64,000 nt of DNA from Pseudomonas fluorescens (GCF_003732425.1 NZ_MOBX01000013.1:1056026-1120025), one strand, 5' to 3'. Shown: positions 48,655-58,132, numbered from the stretch's first letter. Notes: generated from the sequence alone by a model not told the origin. Program-made: numbers and translations.

Positions 48655-50397
48655 TTACTTACGCGCATCCGCCCACGATTTCAGCAGTTCGTTGTAGCTC
48701 ACGGTCTCGCCCTTCGGCTTCTCGTTAGCCAGTTTCGGTTTCGGTGCGCCCGGTTGATCAAACCAGTACTGGGCATCCCGTTCCGGGTTCATCTTAGGTG
48801 CACAAGTGGCTTGAGCCTTGGAGCGTTCCAGGCGCGTCATGATCGCGTCCTGATCTTTGGCCAACCCATCGAGCGCCTGTTGCGGGGTCTTCTCGCCGCT
48901 GGCCGCCTCGGCAATGTGGCTCCACCACAGTTGCGCCAGACGCGGATAGTCCGGCACGTTGGTGCCGGTCGGGGTCCATTGCACGCGGGCCGGGCTGCGG
49001 TAGAACTCGACCAGACCGCCAAGCTTCGGCGCCAGATCGGTCATCGCCTGCGAGTTGATGTCCGACTCGCGAATCGGCGTCAGGCCGACGATGGTTTTCT
49101 TCAGCGACACGGTTTTCGAAGTGACGAACTGCGCATACAGCCACGCCGCCAGTTTCTGTTTCTCAGGCGTGGATTTCATGAACGTCCACGAACCCACGTC
49201 CTGGTAGCCGAGCTTCATGCCCTCCTCCCAATACGGCCCGCGCGGCGATGGCGCCATGCGCCATTTCGGCGTGCCATCGGCGTTGACCACCGGCAGGCCC
49301 GGTTTGGTCATGTCGGCGGTGAACGCGGTGTACCAGAAGATTTGCTGAGCAATGTTGCCCTGGGACGGCACCGGGCCGGACTCGGAGAAGGTCATGCCCG
49401 CCGCTTCCGGTGGCGCGTACTTCTTCAGCCAGTCGACATACTTGGTGGTGGCGAACACTGCCGCCGGGCCGTTGGTGTCGCCGCCGCGAGTCACGCTGGA
49501 ACCGACCGGGTGGCAGTCCTCGACGCGAATCCCCCACTCGTCCACCGGCAAACCGTTGGGCAAGCCCTTGTCGCCGCCACCGGCCATGGAAAACCAGGCA
49601 TCGGTGAAACGCCAGCCCAGCGACGGGTCTTTCTTGCCGTAGTCCATGTGCCCGTAAACGCGTTTGCCGTCGATTTCCTTGACGTCTTCACTGAAGAATT
49701 TGGCGATGTCTTCATAGGCCGACCAGTTCACCGGCACGCCCAATTCGTAGCCGTACTTTTCCTTGAACTTGGCTTTCAGATCGGCGCGTTCAAACCAGTC
49801 AGCACGGAACCAGTAGAGGTTGGCGAATTGCTGGTCGGGCAGTTGATAGATCTTGCCGTCCGGCGCGGTGGTAAAGGAGATGCCGATAAAGTCCTTGATA
49901 TCCAGGGTCGGCGAGGTGAAGTTTTTGCCTTCATTGGCCATCAGGTCGGTGATCGATTCGGTCTTGCCGTAGCGAAAGTGCGTACCGATCAGGTCCGAGT
50001 CGTTGACCCAGCCGTCGTAGATGTTCTTGTCGGACTGCATCACCGTCTGCATTTTTTCCACCACGTCGCCTTCTTGCAGCAGGTCGTGGGTGAGCTTGAT
50101 CCCGGTGATTTCGCTGAAGGCCTTGGCCAGCACTTTCGACTCGTATTCGTGGGTGGTCAGGGTCTCGGAAACGACCTTGATGTCCATGCCGCGAAACGGT
50201 TCGGCTGCCTTGATGAACCACTTCAATTCTTCGAGTTGCTGATCGGCCGTCAGGGTCGACGGTTTGAATTCACTGCCGATCCATTTTTTCGCCGCGTCTT
50301 CGTAGGCATCCGCCCACGCGGCGGCGCTCAAACCGCTGAGTGCCAGCATGGCTGCCAATGAAATGCTATGTCGCAGCTTATTGTTTTTGTCGAACAT
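48655..50397 (-). CDS. ABC transporter substrate-binding protein, glycerol/polyol (GlpV-like) type
   Basis: This is the periplasmic binding protein of the importer: 580 residues, much longer than most sugar-binding proteins and matching the rhizobial glycerol binder GlpV in size. The signal peptide runs to about residue 32 (cut after AWA). The extracellular-binding-protein-1 fold follows, with KVVSETLTTHEYESKVLAKAF and the ITGIKLTHDLLQEGDVVEK region. The start at 50397 has AGGAGG just upstream. It is the last gene of the operon. The substrate is inferred from gene content only. Confidence 0.88.
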   Translation of the reverse strand: MFDKNNKLRHSISLAAMLALSGLSAAAWADAYEDAAKKWIGSEFKPSTLTADQQLEELKWFIKAAEPFRGMDIKVVSETLTTHEYESKVLAKAFSEITGIKLTHDLLQEGDVVEKMQTVMQSDKNIYDGWVNDSDLIGTHFRYGKTESITDLMANEGKNFTSPTLDIKDFIGISFTTAPDGKIYQLPDQQFANLYWFRADWFERADLKAKFKEKYGYELGVPVNWSAYEDIAKFFSEDVKEIDGKRVYGHMDYGKKDPSLGWRFTDAWFSMAGGGDKGLPNGLPVDEWGIRVEDCHPVGSSVTRGGDTNGPAAVFATTKYVDWLKKYAPPEAAGMTFSESGPVPSQGNIAQQIFWYTAFTADMTKPGLPVVNADGTPKWRMAPSPRGPYWEEGMKLGYQDVGSWTFMKSTPEKQKLAAWLYAQFVTSKTVSLKKTIVGLTPIRESDINSQAMTDLAPKLGGLVEFYRSPARVQWTPTGTNVPDYPRLAQLWWSHIAEAASGEKTPQQALDGLAKDQDAIMTRLERSKAQATCAPKMNPERDAQYWFDQPGAPKPKLANEKPKGETVSYNELLKSWADARK

Positions 50398-50444
50398 AGA
50401 GACCTCCTGTTTAAGTTGTGGAGCCGCGTTGCCGAACGACTCGA

Positions 50445-50717
50445 CTAGCCCCAACGCATCACAGCCAACAGCCACACCAGGGACAACGCGGACGCCACCC
50501 AGATGCTCCAGTCGGTGGCGCCGATCACCAGCAAATGCAGGTAGGCGCTGCCGAGAAGACCGATAAACAAACGATCGCCACGGGTGGTGGCAATCGGCAG
50601 AAAACCTCGCCGCAGGATGCTCGGCGAGCGCAATTCCCACGTCGTCATGCCGACCAGAATCAGGCCGATGACAATGAAGAATGCTGCGGTAGGCGTGGTC
50701 CAGCTCATCCATTCCAT
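50445..50717 (-). CDS. DUF2160 small membrane protein of the ABC transporter operon
   Basis: A 90-residue protein with two or three hydrophobic segments (about 8-30, 48-66 and 70-88). It starts MEWMSWTTPTAAFFIVIG; an adjacent in-frame ATG at 50720 is equally possible, with GAGGAG upstream. DUF2160 proteins regularly sit between the permease and binding-protein genes of glycerol-type ABC operons. Their role is unknown, perhaps as a transporter accessory. Confidence 0.85.
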   Translation of the reverse strand: MEWMSWTTPTAAFFIVIGLILVGMTTWELRSPSILRRGFLPIATTRGDRLFIGLLGSAYLHLLVIGATDWSIWVASALSLVWLLAVMRWG

Positions 50718-50727
50718 CATCAGCTCC

Positions 50728-51528
50728 TCAGACCCGACCGAGGGCAAAGCCCTTGGCCACGTGGTTGCGAACAAACCAGATCACCAGCATGCCCGGCAGA
50801 ATGGTCAACACCCCCGCCGCTGCCAACACGCCCCAGTCGATACCCGACGCCGACACCGTGCGCGTCATGACGGCGGCAATCGGCTTGGCATTTACCGAGG
50901 TCAACGTGCGCGCGAGCAGCAGTTCGACCCAGGAAAACATGAAGCAGAAAAACGCCGTGACGCCGATGCCGGAGCCGATCAGCGGGATGAAAATCTTCAC
51001 GAAGAACTTGGGGAAACTGTAGCCGTCGATGTAGGCGGTTTCGTCAATTTCCTTCGGCACGCCGGACATGAAGCCCTCAAGAATCCACACCGCCAATGGC
51101 ACGTTGAACAGGCAATGCGCCAACGCCACGGCGATGTGCGTGTCGAACAGGCCAATCGACGAATACAGCTGAAAGAACGGCAGCAGAAACACCGCCGGCG
51201 GCGCCATGCGATTGGTCAGCAACCAGAAGAACAGGTGCTTGTCGCCGAGAAAACGGTAGCGCGAAAACGCATACGCCGCCGGCAGCGCCACACTCAGGGA
51301 AATCACCGTGTTCAGGCTGACGTAATACAGCGAGTTGATGTAGCCGCTGTACCAGCTCGGATCAGTGAAGATCACCTTGTAGTTCGCCAGCGTGAAGTCC
51401 TGTGGGAAAAGCGTCAGGCCGCCAAGGATTTCGGTGTTGCTCTTGAAGGACATGTTCAGCAGCCAGTAGATCGGCACCAGCAGGAACAGGATGTACACCA
51501 GCAACGGAATCAGCTTTCTCTTGCTCAT
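50728..51528 (-). CDS. ABC transporter permease, MalG/GlpQ-like
   Basis: A 266-residue inner membrane permease with six membrane segments. The cytoplasmic EAA loop that contacts the ATPase is IDETAYIDGYSFPKFFVKIF near 170-190, though the usual Glu-Ala-Ala is replaced by Glu-Thr-Ala. It pairs with the next upstream permease. It starts nine bases after that gene's stop. Confidence 0.92.
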   Translation of the reverse strand: MSKRKLIPLLVYILFLLVPIYWLLNMSFKSNTEILGGLTLFPQDFTLANYKVIFTDPSWYSGYINSLYYVSLNTVISLSVALPAAYAFSRYRFLGDKHLFFWLLTNRMAPPAVFLLPFFQLYSSIGLFDTHIAVALAHCLFNVPLAVWILEGFMSGVPKEIDETAYIDGYSFPKFFVKIFIPLIGSGIGVTAFFCFMFSWVELLLARTLTSVNAKPIAAVMTRTVSASGIDWGVLAAAGVLTILPGMLVIWFVRNHVAKGFALGRV

Positions 51529-51537
51529 GGCCGGGCC

Positions 51538-52404
51538 TCAGCGGTTGGCGTCGGAGTGCGTCATGGCGGTGTAGAACAGCCAGGACACCAACAGGATGAT
51601 CAGGAAGTACACCAGCGAAAACGCCGCTGCCGGACCGAGGTCGAATTGCCCTACCGCCATCTGCGTCAACGTCTGACTCAAGAAGGTCGTGGCATTGCCC
51701 GGCCCGCCGCCGGTGAGCACGAACGGCTCGGTGTAGATCATGAAACTGTCCATGAAGCGCAGCATCACAGCGATCAGCAGCACGCTCTTCAGTTTGGGCA
51801 ACTGAATGTGACGGAACACTGCCCACGCCGAAGCGCGGTCGATCCGCGCGGCCTGGTAATACACGTCGGGAATCGCGCGCAAACCGGAGAAACACAGCAA
51901 CGCCACCAGCGAAGTCCAGTGCCAGACGTCCATCACCAGCACCGTCACCCAGGCGTCCATGGTGTTGGCCGCGTAGTTGTAACTGATGCCCAGCGCGTTA
52001 AGGCTCGATCCCAACAAACCAATATCGGCGCGGCCGAATATCTGCCAGATGGTGCCAACCACGTTCCACGGAATCAGCAACGGAATCGCCAGAATGATCA
52101 GCACCACCGACGACCAGCGGCCCTTGGTCGGCATGGTCAGCGCGACGGCAATGCCCAATGGAATTTCGATCAGCAACACGCACGCGGAGTAGATGAACTG
52201 CCGCAGCAGCGAGTCGTGCAAACGCGGGTCGAGCAGCACTTGCTTGTACCAGTCAGCGCCAACGAAGTAGCGGCTGGACTGGTCGAAGATGTCCTGCACC
52301 GAATAGTTGACCACAGTCATCATCGGGATCACCGCACTGAACGCCACCAGCAGGAACACCGGCAACGCCAGCCACCAGGCCTTGTTGTTCTGCACCTTGT
52401 TCAT
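51538..52404 (-). CDS. ABC transporter permease, MalF/GlpP-like
   Basis: A 288-residue permease with six membrane segments. The EAA-type loop reads YYQAARIDRASAWAVFRHIQ near 200-220. It forms the heterodimeric channel with the downstream permease. Its start overlaps the stop of the upstream ATPase gene by four bases. Confidence 0.92.
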   Translation of the reverse strand: MNKVQNNKAWWLALPVFLLVAFSAVIPMMTVVNYSVQDIFDQSSRYFVGADWYKQVLLDPRLHDSLLRQFIYSACVLLIEIPLGIAVALTMPTKGRWSSVVLIILAIPLLIPWNVVGTIWQIFGRADIGLLGSSLNALGISYNYAANTMDAWVTVLVMDVWHWTSLVALLCFSGLRAIPDVYYQAARIDRASAWAVFRHIQLPKLKSVLLIAVMLRFMDSFMIYTEPFVLTGGGPGNATTFLSQTLTQMAVGQFDLGPAAAFSLVYFLIILLVSWLFYTAMTHSDANR

Positions 52405-53510
52405 GGCTGCACCTCATCGTCGGCTTCGAGCAGAAACTCATCCGCATAGACCATCAACCACTGCGCCGGGAAACTGATGTACGCGGTGCCCTGCGGCACC
52501 GGTTTGTCTTCGGCCAGACGCACTTTCAACGGCGCGCCGTCGAGGTCGAGGGTCATGATCTTGTAGGTGCCGAGGTCTTCGACGTGTACGACCTTTGCCT
52601 GCATCGCGTCATCAAACGGCTCGTCCCACACGTGAATAAATTCGGGACGGATGCCGACCTTCAGATTTTTCCACTGGCCGTGTTCGATATGTCGCTGCAT
52701 AGCGTCGGACAACGGCAGATGCGTCGAGGCGAAACCGACGCCACCGGGTTGCGGCTGCACGTCGATCAGGTTCATCCCGGGGCTGCCGATGAAATAGCCG
52801 ACAAAGGTGTGGCTCGGTCGCTCGAACAATTCCCGTGGCGTGCCGAACTGGACGATCTGACCGCCGTACATCACGGCAATCTTGTCGGCGAAGGTCGAGG
52901 CCTCCAGTTGATCGTGGGTGACGTAGACCATGGTGATGTTGAACTGCTCGTGGATCTGCTTGAGCTTGCGCCGCAGTTTCCACTTCAGGTGCGGGTCGAT
53001 CACCGTCAGCGGTTCGTCGAACAGGATCGCTGAAACATCGTCACGGACCAGACCACGGCCCATGGAGACTTTCTGTTTTTCGTCGGCGGTGAGGTTGCGC
53101 GCCTTTTTGCTCAGGAGGTTTTGCAGGTCGAGGACTTCGGCAATTTCCTGCACCTTGCTGTGCACTTTCGCCTCGGCCATGCCCTGATTGCGCAGGGGGA
53201 AAGCGAGGTTATCGAACACGGTCATGGTGTCGTAGACCACCGGAAACTGGAAAACCTGAGCGATGTTGCGCTTCTCCGGCGTCAGGTCATTCACCGCTTT
53301 GCCGTCGAACAACACGTGGCCCTGCGAGGGGCTGAGCAGGCCGGAAATGATGTTGAGCAAGGTCGACTTGCCGCAACCCGACGGCCCGAGCAAGGCGTAA
53401 GCGCCGCCCTGCTCCCAGACGTGATCCATCTCGCGGATCGCATAATCCTCCGCGCCGCCGGGGGTTTTGCTGTAGCTGTGGGCGAGGTGTTGCAAGCGGA
53501 TTTCGGCCAT
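52401..53510 (-). CDS. ABC transporter ATPase, GlpT-like (degenerate signature motif)
   Basis: A 369-residue ATPase with a C-terminal TOBE/regulatory domain (about 240-369). Walker A GPSGCGKST, the Q-loop FQFP, Walker B ILFDEP and the H-loop VYVTHDQ are all canonical. The signature helix, normally LSGGQ, reads LTADEKQKVSMGRG. The gene overlaps its ATPase partner by one base. The pair most likely works as an asymmetric heterodimer. Confidence 0.93.
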   Translation of the reverse strand: MAEIRLQHLAHSYSKTPGGAEDYAIREMDHVWEQGGAYALLGPSGCGKSTLLNIISGLLSPSQGHVLFDGKAVNDLTPEKRNIAQVFQFPVVYDTMTVFDNLAFPLRNQGMAEAKVHSKVQEIAEVLDLQNLLSKKARNLTADEKQKVSMGRGLVRDDVSAILFDEPLTVIDPHLKWKLRRKLKQIHEQFNITMVYVTHDQLEASTFADKIAVMYGGQIVQFGTPRELFERPSHTFVGYFIGSPGMNLIDVQPQPGGVGFASTHLPLSDAMQRHIEHGQWKNLKVGIRPEFIHVWDEPFDDAMQAKVVHVEDLGTYKIMTLDLDGAPLKVRLAEDKPVPQGTAYISFPAQWLMVYADEFLLEADDEVQP

Positions 53511-54604
53511 TAGGCAACCCTCGCGACACGCCGGCCCGGTGCTTGCACCAGACGGCCCTGCGCATCGAAAACGAACAGTTTGTGGGTCGGAATGTAAATG
53601 CGGATAGGCGCATCGACGTCGTATTCGTGAACGCCGGGCAGGTGCAGCACCAACAGAAAATGCTCGTTGCGCACGTGCAGGAAGGTTTCCGAACCGCTGA
53701 TCTCGGCGACTTCGACGGTGACCGCCAATTCCAGATCGTCATCGTTGCTCGGCACCAGCGAGATATGGCTGGGGCGCACGCCAAAACGGAACTCGCCCTC
53801 GCCCACCGGGCGCAGATCGACGTTCAACGGGAAGTGGACGAAGTTGGCAAAACTGACTTCGTTGCCGGCAATTCGCCCCGGCATCAGATTGATTGGCGGT
53901 TCGGAGAACAACTCGGCGGCCAGCACGGATTGCGGCTGGTGGTAAACCGAGGTCGAAGGGCCGCTCTGGATCACCCGGCCTTCGTGAAGAATCGTCGTGG
54001 TGCCGCCCAGCGCCAACGCTTCGTTGGGCTCGGTGGTGGCGTAGATCGCGATGGTATGGCGCGCCTTGAACAATTCGCGCATTTCCTGACGCAGTTCTTC
54101 GCGCAGTTTGTAATCGAGGTTGACCAACGGCTCATCGAACAGGATCAGTTCGGCATCCTTGACCAGCGCGCGGGCCATGGCCGTGCGTTGCTGTTGACCG
54201 CCAGACAGCTCCAGCGGATAGCGTTGCAGGAACTTCTCGATGCGCAGCATCTTCGCGGTTTCCTGCACTTTGCTGTGGATGATCTCTTTCGACACACCGG
54301 CCTGACGCAGGGGCGAGGCGATGTTCTCGAACACGGTCATCGTCGGGTAATTGATGAACTGCTGATAGACCATCGACACGTTGCGCAGGCGCACCGGGCG
54401 TTGGGTGACGTCGACGCCGTTCATCAGAATGCGGCCGCTGTCAGGTTTATCCAACCCGGCCATCAGGCGCATCAGGCTGGTCTTGCCGGACAGGGTGCGG
54501 CCGAGCAAAACGTTGAAGGAACCGGGTTCGAATTTCAGGCACGCATCGTCGATCCAGGTCTGGCCCTCGACGGTACGGCTGACGTGCTCCAGGGTGAGTG
54601 ACAT
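53510..54604 (-). CDS. ABC transporter ATPase, GlpS-like (degenerate H-loop)
   Basis: A 364-residue ATPase, first gene of the operon. Walker A is GRTLSGKT, the Q-loop YQQF, the signature a proper LSGGQQQR, and Walker B LILFDEPLVNLD. The H-loop His that senses ATP gamma-phosphate is replaced (IYATTEPNEA in place of VTHDxxEA). A TOBE-like domain follows from about 240. A sigma-54 promoter lies 45 bases upstream. Confidence 0.93.
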   Translation of the reverse strand: MSLTLEHVSRTVEGQTWIDDACLKFEPGSFNVLLGRTLSGKTSLMRLMAGLDKPDSGRILMNGVDVTQRPVRLRNVSMVYQQFINYPTMTVFENIASPLRQAGVSKEIIHSKVQETAKMLRIEKFLQRYPLELSGGQQQRTAMARALVKDAELILFDEPLVNLDYKLREELRQEMRELFKARHTIAIYATTEPNEALALGGTTTILHEGRVIQSGPSTSVYHQPQSVLAAELFSEPPINLMPGRIAGNEVSFANFVHFPLNVDLRPVGEGEFRFGVRPSHISLVPSNDDDLELAVTVEVAEISGSETFLHVRNEHFLLVLHLPGVHEYDVDAPIRIYIPTHKLFVFDAQGRLVQAPGRRVARVA

Positions 54605-54648
54605 GGCTCGGCCTTTTTATTATTGGAGTCAAGCGACCTGTGCACGGG

Positions 54649-54664
54649 AGCGAGTTTCGTGCCA
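54649..54664 (-). promoter_or_regulatory. Sigma-54 (RpoN) promoter of the ABC transporter operon
   Basis: On the reverse strand the sequence is TGGCACGAAACTCGCT. It matches the consensus TGGCACG-N4-TTGCW at all but one position and has the required GG and GC pair. Its distance to the first gene leaves an untranslated leader of about 33 bases. The divergent gene encodes a sigma-54 activator, which fits. Confidence 0.85.
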
Positions 54665-54728
54665 GAAATGGCAAGTGGTTGATTTGGCGTGAAAATCGTT
54701 GAAAACGCCGCGAAGAGGCATTCAATGG

Positions 54729-54776
54729 TGAACACATTTGAACAGTTGGACGATTGACAATGAACAATAGTGAACA
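54729..54776. promoter_or_regulatory. Upstream activator site: four phased TGAACA repeats
   Basis: TGAACA occurs at 54729, 54739, 54761 and 54771. The spacings 10, 22 and 10 keep all four on the same face of the helix. The block is centred about 100 bases upstream of the sigma-54 promoter, the usual place for an enhancer-binding protein site. Confidence 0.7.
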
Positions 54777-54843
54777 ACACTCTATGCACTCTTCGCGCAT
54801 CCCCGAATGCAAACGGAATTGCCTGCGAACGCAACATCGCCAC

Positions 54844-54930
54844 CTGTAGGAGCTGCCGAAGGCTGCGATCTTTTGACGTTGCTTGTTAAAAACAAGATCA
54901 AAAGATCGCAGCCTTCGGCAGCTCCTACAG
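54844..54930. repeat. REP doublet, type C
   Basis: CTGTAGGAGCTGCCGAAGGC is mirrored by GCCTTCGGCAGCTCCTACAG. It lies between the activator site and the activator gene. Confidence 0.92.
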
Positions 54931-54977
54931 GGGATCGCATAACAATAATAAAAATGTTGTTTCAGAGGCTGACCGCC

Positions 54978-56816
54978 ATGGCCGCACCTGCCCCGCCACT
55001 GTCCCACGACGCGATCATCCAGAGTTCCTGGCAACGTTGCCGCGCGTTCGGTCTCGACCATCAAAGCGCCCCGGCCTTCGATCAACTGCCCGCCGCCGGC
55101 ATTGCGCAACTGCTCGACAGTCAGCACTCGCTGGTGCAGACCACCCATCAGGAAGTCCTGCCCTACTACGAAAACATCCTCAGCAACTCCAATTGCCTGA
55201 TCATGCTCGCCGACAATCAGGGCCAGGTGCTGACCTCGTGGGGCACGCAACGCTTTATCGAACCAAGTCTGGCCCGGGGGTTTCAGGCGGGTGCAAGCTG
55301 GATGGAACGCTGCAGTGGCACCAATGCCATCGGCACCGCGCTGGCCTGTGAACAAGCGGTGCACATTGAACACGATGAACACTTTCTGAAAGCCAACCGC
55401 TTCATGACCGGGTCCGCCGCGCCGATTTTCGATGCCGAGCGCAAGGTCATCGCCGTGCTCGACGTGTCCAGCGACAGCTACCTGCCGCCCTCGCACACCC
55501 TTGGCATGGTCAAGATGATGAGCCAGACCGTGGAGAACAGGCTGATCCTCAATCTGTTCCATGGCCAGCACTTTCAACTGACCTTCAACACCGGGTTGAA
55601 CAACCTCGACAGCCAGTGGGCCGGGTTGTTGATCTTCGATGAGAGCGGTCAGGTGCTGTCGGCCAATCGCCGCGCCGACAATCTGCTCGGCGTGCGCTTG
55701 TCGCGGGTCAGCGTTGAGAGCCTGTTCAAGGTGTCGCTGCTGGAATTGATCAATCAGCCGGAGGGCTTGCCGTTTGCCTTGCAGACGTCTGGGCGTAACC
55801 GTTTTCAGTGTTTGTTGAAGCGGCCGAAACAGGCGTTGATTCAAGCGCGCGTCTTTACTGCTGAACCCAAAGTAGCCGTGCCCAACGCAATCAGCCTCAA
55901 CACCTTGCACTTCGGTGACAGCCGTGTGGAAAAAGCCGTACGGCAGGCTGAGCGATTGCTGGAGAAAGACATTCCCCTGTTGATCCATGGCGAAACAGGG
56001 GTCGGCAAAGAGGTCTTCGTTAAAGCCCTGCATCAAGCCAGTTCTCGCAGCAAACAGGCATTTATCGCCGTCAACTGCGCAGCGATCCCCGCCGAACTGG
56101 TGGAATCCGAGCTGTTCGGCTACGAGAAAGGCGCATTCACCGGGGCCAACCAGAAAGGCAGCATCGGCCTGATCCGCAAGGCTGATAAAGGCACGCTGTT
56201 TCTCGACGAGATTGGCGATATGCCGTTGCCGACCCAGGCGCGGTTGTTGCGGGTTTTGCAGGAGCGCTGCGTACAACCGGTGGGGAGTAGCGAGTTGTTC
56301 CCGGTGGATCTGCGGATTATTTCGGCGACCAACCGTTCGCTGCGGGAACAAGTGCAACTGGGCCGGTTTCGTGAGGATTTGTACTACCGCATTGGCGGGC
56401 TGACGTTGGAACTGCCGCCATTGCGCGAGCGCAGTGATAAGGAGGCGTTGTTTAAACGCTTGTGGGAGCAGCATCGTGAGCCAACGCAGTGGGCGGGCTT
56501 GAGCCGCGAAGTGTTGGAACTGTTCGATAAGCATCCGTGGCCGGGCAATCTGCGCCAGGTCAGCAGCGTGATGCAGGTGGCGCTGGCCATGGCTGAGGAG
56601 CAACCGGTGCGGCCTGAGCATTTGCCGGATGATTTTTTTGTCGATCTGGAGATGGAACCGGTGGAGAGCGCACAGCCACTGGGGCTGGACCTGAATGATG
56701 TTGAAGCGTTGAACCGCGAGTTGAAGGCTGCCGGCGGGAATATTTCGCACTTGGCGCGGCGATTGGGGGTTAGTCGCAACACGCTTTATAAGCGGTTGCG
56801 GCAGTTGGGCGGTTAA
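54978..56816 (+). CDS. Sigma-54-dependent transcriptional activator, AcoR-like
   Basis: An enhancer-binding protein of 612 residues: N-terminal GAF-type sensor region (about 50-190), a PAS-like segment (about 215-280), an AAA+ domain (about 310-540) and a Fis-type HTH (about 570-612). Walker A is GETGVGKE; the sigma-54 contact loop GAFTGA is intact; GTLFLDEIGDMPL is Walker B. The start at 54978 follows an AGAGG site; the ATG at 54954 is an alternative. The divergent ABC operon has a sigma-54 promoter, so it is the obvious target. The ligand is unknown. Confidence 0.92.
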   Translation: MAAPAPPLSHDAIIQSSWQRCRAFGLDHQSAPAFDQLPAAGIAQLLDSQHSLVQTTHQEVLPYYENILSNSNCLIMLADNQGQVLTSWGTQRFIEPSLARGFQAGASWMERCSGTNAIGTALACEQAVHIEHDEHFLKANRFMTGSAAPIFDAERKVIAVLDVSSDSYLPPSHTLGMVKMMSQTVENRLILNLFHGQHFQLTFNTGLNNLDSQWAGLLIFDESGQVLSANRRADNLLGVRLSRVSVESLFKVSLLELINQPEGLPFALQTSGRNRFQCLLKRPKQALIQARVFTAEPKVAVPNAISLNTLHFGDSRVEKAVRQAERLLEKDIPLLIHGETGVGKEVFVKALHQASSRSKQAFIAVNCAAIPAELVESELFGYEKGAFTGANQKGSIGLIRKADKGTLFLDEIGDMPLPTQARLLRVLQERCVQPVGSSELFPVDLRIISATNRSLREQVQLGRFREDLYYRIGGLTLELPPLRERSDKEALFKRLWEQHREPTQWAGLSREVLELFDKHPWPGNLRQVSSVMQVALAMAEEQPVRPEHLPDDFFVDLEMEPVESAQPLGLDLNDVEALNRELKAAGGNISHLARRLGVSRNTLYKRLRQLGG

Positions 56817-56826
56817 CAGCGAAGAT

Positions 56827-56907
56827 CAAAAGATCGCAGCCTGCGGCAGCTCCTACACGGTGTACACCATCCCCGTGCAGGAGCTGCCGCAGGCTGCGAT
56901 CTTTTGA
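56827..56907. repeat. REP doublet, type C variant
   Basis: The stem uses GCAGCCTGCGGCAGCTCCT where the other copies have GCAGCCTTCGGCAGCTCCT, with the mirrored change in the right arm, so base pairing is preserved. Confidence 0.88.
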
Positions 56908-56923
56908 CTCTAAATCCACGCAA

Positions 56924-58132
56924 TCACTGGCACGTCGACTCTAACTGTGTCGCTGACGCTAAACCGAGCGTACGCAACCCAATCAACACAACCACCATCA
57001 TCATCACCCCCGCGCCAATCGCCACACCGAACCCTGCTCGCGCGCCATAAGCATCAATCACCGGCCCCGTGAGCATACCGCCCAGCGCTACGCCAATGCT
57101 GATGCCAGTGGTCATCCACGTCAGCCCTTCTGTCATCCTGGACGCAGGGATGATGATCGTCCCCAGCTTCATGACCACGACCATAGTGGGCGCAAACGAT
57201 ATGCCCGCGATAAACAGCATCACTGACAGGACATAAACATCTGTTGAGAAAACCGGCAGTACGCCGGTGACGGCCGTGACCAATATGCCGATAAAGAACT
57301 GTTTTTCGATCGGCAGGGAAACCCGCAATGCACCGAAGGTCAGGCCTGCCACCAGTGAGCCGAACGCATAGGAAGCGAGGATAAAGGTGGCAGACGCTGG
57401 CCAGCCTTGGGCATTGGCGAACGCCACAACGGCGACATCGATTGCTCCGCCAATGACCCCCATCGCCAACAGCGACAGCACGATGGTGCGAACGCCGGGA
57501 ATCAGCAAGGTGGAACCGGTGTGGCTCTTGTTGCCCAAGACCACTTTCGGTTCGGTCTGGCGCTGCAGGAGAAAAGCCGTCACTCCGATGGCCAGCAGCG
57601 CCACCGCCACAAGCGGTCCGGCTTCGGCGAAAAAGCTCACGCTCAAACCGATCGCCAGTGGCGGGCCGATGATGTAAGCAAGTTCGGTCAGGACCGTATC
57701 CAAAGAGAACGCTGTGTGCAGCTGCGGTTTGCCACGAAACAGCTGCGACCAGCGAGCCCTGATCATGGACGGCATGCTCGGCATCGTTCCCGCCAGCGCG
57801 GCAAGCACGAAGAACAATGCGGCGGGAGCCCTCATGTAGACGGCGAAGATCAGCGCCAGCAGCATGACAATGCTGAACGCCGTGACGATGGGCAGCACAC
57901 GGCGCTGGCCCCGCTGATCAACCAGTTTCGAGATGCGCGGGCCGAGCAGCGCATTGGCCAGGGTGAACGTACCGGCGACCGCGCCGGCCAGCCAGTACAC
58001 GCCTGTTTGCTGGACCAACATGGTGATGATGCCGATGCCGATCATTGCTTGCGGTAACCGCGCAATGGAACTCGCGAGCACTAACCCCGTGGCACCGGGG
58101 GTCGTTAGCAGTTCGCGATAGTGATTGGCCAT
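56924..58132 (-). CDS. MFS transporter
   Basis: A 402-residue major facilitator protein with twelve predicted membrane segments in two halves. The cytoplasmic loop 2-3 motif is LLGPRISKLVDQRGQRRVLP near 60-80, a variant of the GxLaDrxGrrr signature. The substrate is unknown. The start at 58132 (MANHYRELLTTPG) has a GGGAG site; the frame is open to 58174. It converges with the activator gene and no regulator is next to it. Confidence 0.9.
   Translation of the reverse strand: MANHYRELLTTPGATGLVLASSIARLPQAMIGIGIITMLVQQTGVYWLAGAVAGTFTLANALLGPRISKLVDQRGQRRVLPIVTAFSIVMLLALIFAVYMRAPAALFFVLAALAGTMPSMPSMIRARWSQLFRGKPQLHTAFSLDTVLTELAYIIGPPLAIGLSVSFFAEAGPLVAVALLAIGVTAFLLQRQTEPKVVLGNKSHTGSTLLIPGVRTIVLSLLAMGVIGGAIDVAVVAFANAQGWPASATFILASYAFGSLVAGLTFGALRVSLPIEKQFFIGILVTAVTGVLPVFSTDVYVLSVMLFIAGISFAPTMVVVMKLGTIIIPASRMTEGLTWMTTGISIGVALGGMLTGPVIDAYGARAGFGVAIGAGVMMMVVVLIGLRTLGLASATQLESTCQ

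Noticed and set aside
54807..54953. In-frame extension of the sigma-54 activator upstream to 54807
   Set aside because: The added residues are translated REP sequence. The ATG at 54978, with its AGAGG site, gives the family-like start.
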